Assembly (NCBI GenBank): GCA_963795195.1 | Contig: CAWCGU010000006.1 | Coordinates: 2,666,001 to 2,730,000, forward strand | Length of the DNA: 64,000 nucleotides | Direction of reading: 5' to 3' | From: CAWCGU01 sp963795195 | GTDB taxonomy: Bacteria > Actinomycetota > Thermoleophilia > Solirubrobacterales > 70-9 | Shown: positions 63,081 to 64,000 of the stretch, piece by piece | Numbering within the stretch: position 1 is the first letter of the stretch | How the letters are laid out: every line of letters begins with the position of its first letter | Made by a program: the position numbers and the translations under genes | The notes under the pieces: generated by a model | Told to the model about the DNA's origin: nothing | Seen by the model: the letters and a program-made list of their open reading frames with translations, nothing else | Database searches by the model: none

Positions 63081-63875
63081 GTGTCAGCGCCCGAATTGAG
63101 CGTCGTCTGCAAGAGCTGCGGCGCCGAGGTCAGCCCCTACGTCACCGAATGCCCGTACTGCGGCACCCGCCTGCGAAAGCGCGCGCCGCAGCTCGAGCGC
63201 CGCGATGGCGAGCTCGCGGCCAAGGAAACCCGCCAGACGCGCCGCGATCGCAAACGGCGCGAGGCTGCAGCCTCGCGTGCCGAGCGGGTCCTGGGCGAGG
63301 CAGGGCGCCCCTACGCGACGATCATCGCTTTGCTCGCGCCCGCCGTCCTGTTCGTGCTGATCCAGGCGGCCGCGCTGAATATTCTCGATGCTGGCGCCAT
63401 TGTCACCGGGCTCGGCGTCGCCGATCCCAGCTCAGAGCCGTGGCGCTACCTGGCCGCGCCCTGGGTTTACGACGACGCGGGCTACATCTTTTGCGTCGGA
63501 CTGGCAATCGCGATATTCGTTCCCGGACTTGAGCGCAGGCTGGGTTCCGTGCCCTCCGCGCTGCTGCTGCTGGCGTGCGGGGCACTTGGGATGCTTGCCG
63601 CGGGCGCCCTCACCGAGGCGCTTGACGACTCGCTGATCGCCGCCGGCGGGAACGGCGTCGCTCTCGGCGCGCTCGCCGCCTGGGCCGCACTGCGCTGGGG
63701 CGAAAGCAAGGGTGACCCAACCGACGAGGTCGACTGGATCGGTGCCGCGGTCGTCGCCGCGGTGCTTGCGCTGCTGCCGCTGGTTGAGGATCTTGCGGAC
63801 CCGATCGTCGGTGTTGCCGGCGCGCTGGTCGGCGTCGCGGCGGGTTTCGCGGCCGGCGCTGTGCGTCGTCACTAG
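63081..63875 (+). CDS. zinc-ribbon plus rhomboid-like membrane protein lacking catalytic residues
   Basis: 264 residues from GTG 63081. An N-terminal zinc ribbon (CKSCG...CPYCG) is followed by a basic helical linker and six membrane segments. The rhomboid pattern is seen in 'EPWRYLAAPWVYDDAGYIF', 'FVPGLERRLGS' and 'AAGGNGVALGALAAW'. The catalytic serine of GxSG is Asn191 here, and the partner histidine of the last helix (AHxGG) is replaced around Asp230/Pro231 ('DPIVGVAGALVG'). It should therefore be a pseudoprotease that binds membrane proteins without cutting them. It is 37 bases downstream of the GCS2 gene and 13 bases upstream of a methyltransferase. Confidence 0.75.
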   Translation: MSAPELSVVCKSCGAEVSPYVTECPYCGTRLRKRAPQLERRDGELAAKETRQTRRDRKRREAAASRAERVLGEAGRPYATIIALLAPAVLFVLIQAAALNILDAGAIVTGLGVADPSSEPWRYLAAPWVYDDAGYIFCVGLAIAIFVPGLERRLGSVPSALLLLACGALGMLAAGALTEALDDSLIAAGGNGVALGALAAWAALRWGESKGDPTDEVDWIGAAVVAAVLALLPLVEDLADPIVGVAGALVGVAAGFAAGAVRRH

Positions 63876-63888
63876 AGGGCCGCTGGCG

Positions 63889-64000
63889 ATGCCCGAGAAG
63901 TACACCCAGCTGACCCCGGAACTACATCGCTACATGGTCGAGCATGGGTCTCGCCAGGACGAGTTGCTGCGCCGCCTGCAAAACGAGACCGCAGAGCGGT
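63889..64000 (+). CDS. O-methyltransferase family protein, N-terminal part
   Basis: Only the first 37 codons are in the window; the frame is open to the right edge. The start 'MPEKYTQLTPELHRYMVEHG' with 'DELLRRLQNETAE' matches the N-terminal helices of class I SAM-dependent O-methyltransferases of the caffeoyl-CoA/catechol type, as I remember them. The SAM-binding motif is not yet reached, so the call rests on the N-terminus alone. It follows the rhomboid-like gene by 13 bases on the same strand. Confidence 0.6.
   Translation, partial: MPEKYTQLTPELHRYMVEHGSRQDELLRRLQNETAER

Overview
The window is GC-rich, densely coded bacterial DNA with GTG/TTG starts and no transposase or phage gene. Three things point to Actinomycetota, probably class Thermoleophilia (Solirubrobacterales-like): the order ispE / glmU-prs / rplY-pth / mfd / mazG-eno-ftsB, a csrA gene, and several secreted proteins ending in an Ig-like 'DAAGN' domain. 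This placement is an inference from gene content, not a computed phylogeny.

Layout. 1-10.8 kb: the 3' end of ispE, a DedA-PAP2 fusion, a 3D-domain secreted protein divergent from a PucR-type regulator, a dipeptidase, tRNA-Gln(TTG), small conserved proteins, then glmU-prs. 10.8-23.5 kb: an accessory block between prs and rplY with a phosphodiesterase, a UbiB-like kinase, two beta-helix/Ig-like secreted proteins, a 1,285-residue secreted orphan and two NHL-propeller/collagen-tail proteins. 23.5-35.6 kb: the housekeeping string resumes (rplY, pth, echA-like, a broken beta-helix gene, mfd, a PpiC foldase, mazG, eno, ftsB-like). 35.6-57.4 kb: an envelope-glycan region with three GT-C-type membrane proteins, three sulfotransferases, a glycosyltransferase, a MOP flippase with a long tail and a heparinase-like lipoprotein. 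An antiporter, a secreted esterase and a MarR/ABC exporter cassette are interleaved. 57.4-64 kb: a (Ser-x-x)23 membrane protein, an acidic/basic protein, csrA, a nuclease, an MpaB-type protein, class I aldolase, a GCS2 ligase, a rhomboid-like pseudoprotease and the start of an O-methyltransferase.

How the genes may work together. The 35-57 kb region has most of the parts for making, sulfating, exporting and trimming a surface polysaccharide. This would be a candidate sulfated-glycan system; that is inference. The MarR/ABC cassette carries two near-identical palindromes 32 bp apart, one centred on the regulator's start codon. The csrA leader shows a hairpin that could allow autoregulation.

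Quality caveat. Several genes read through only if single-base indels are assumed (near 33,043, 42,237, 45,510, 47,856 and 59,720, and at least six in 25,718-27,596). Some lie in G/C runs or GC-rich repeats, so base-calling error is as likely as real decay. No gene-free stretch exceeds 300 bases.
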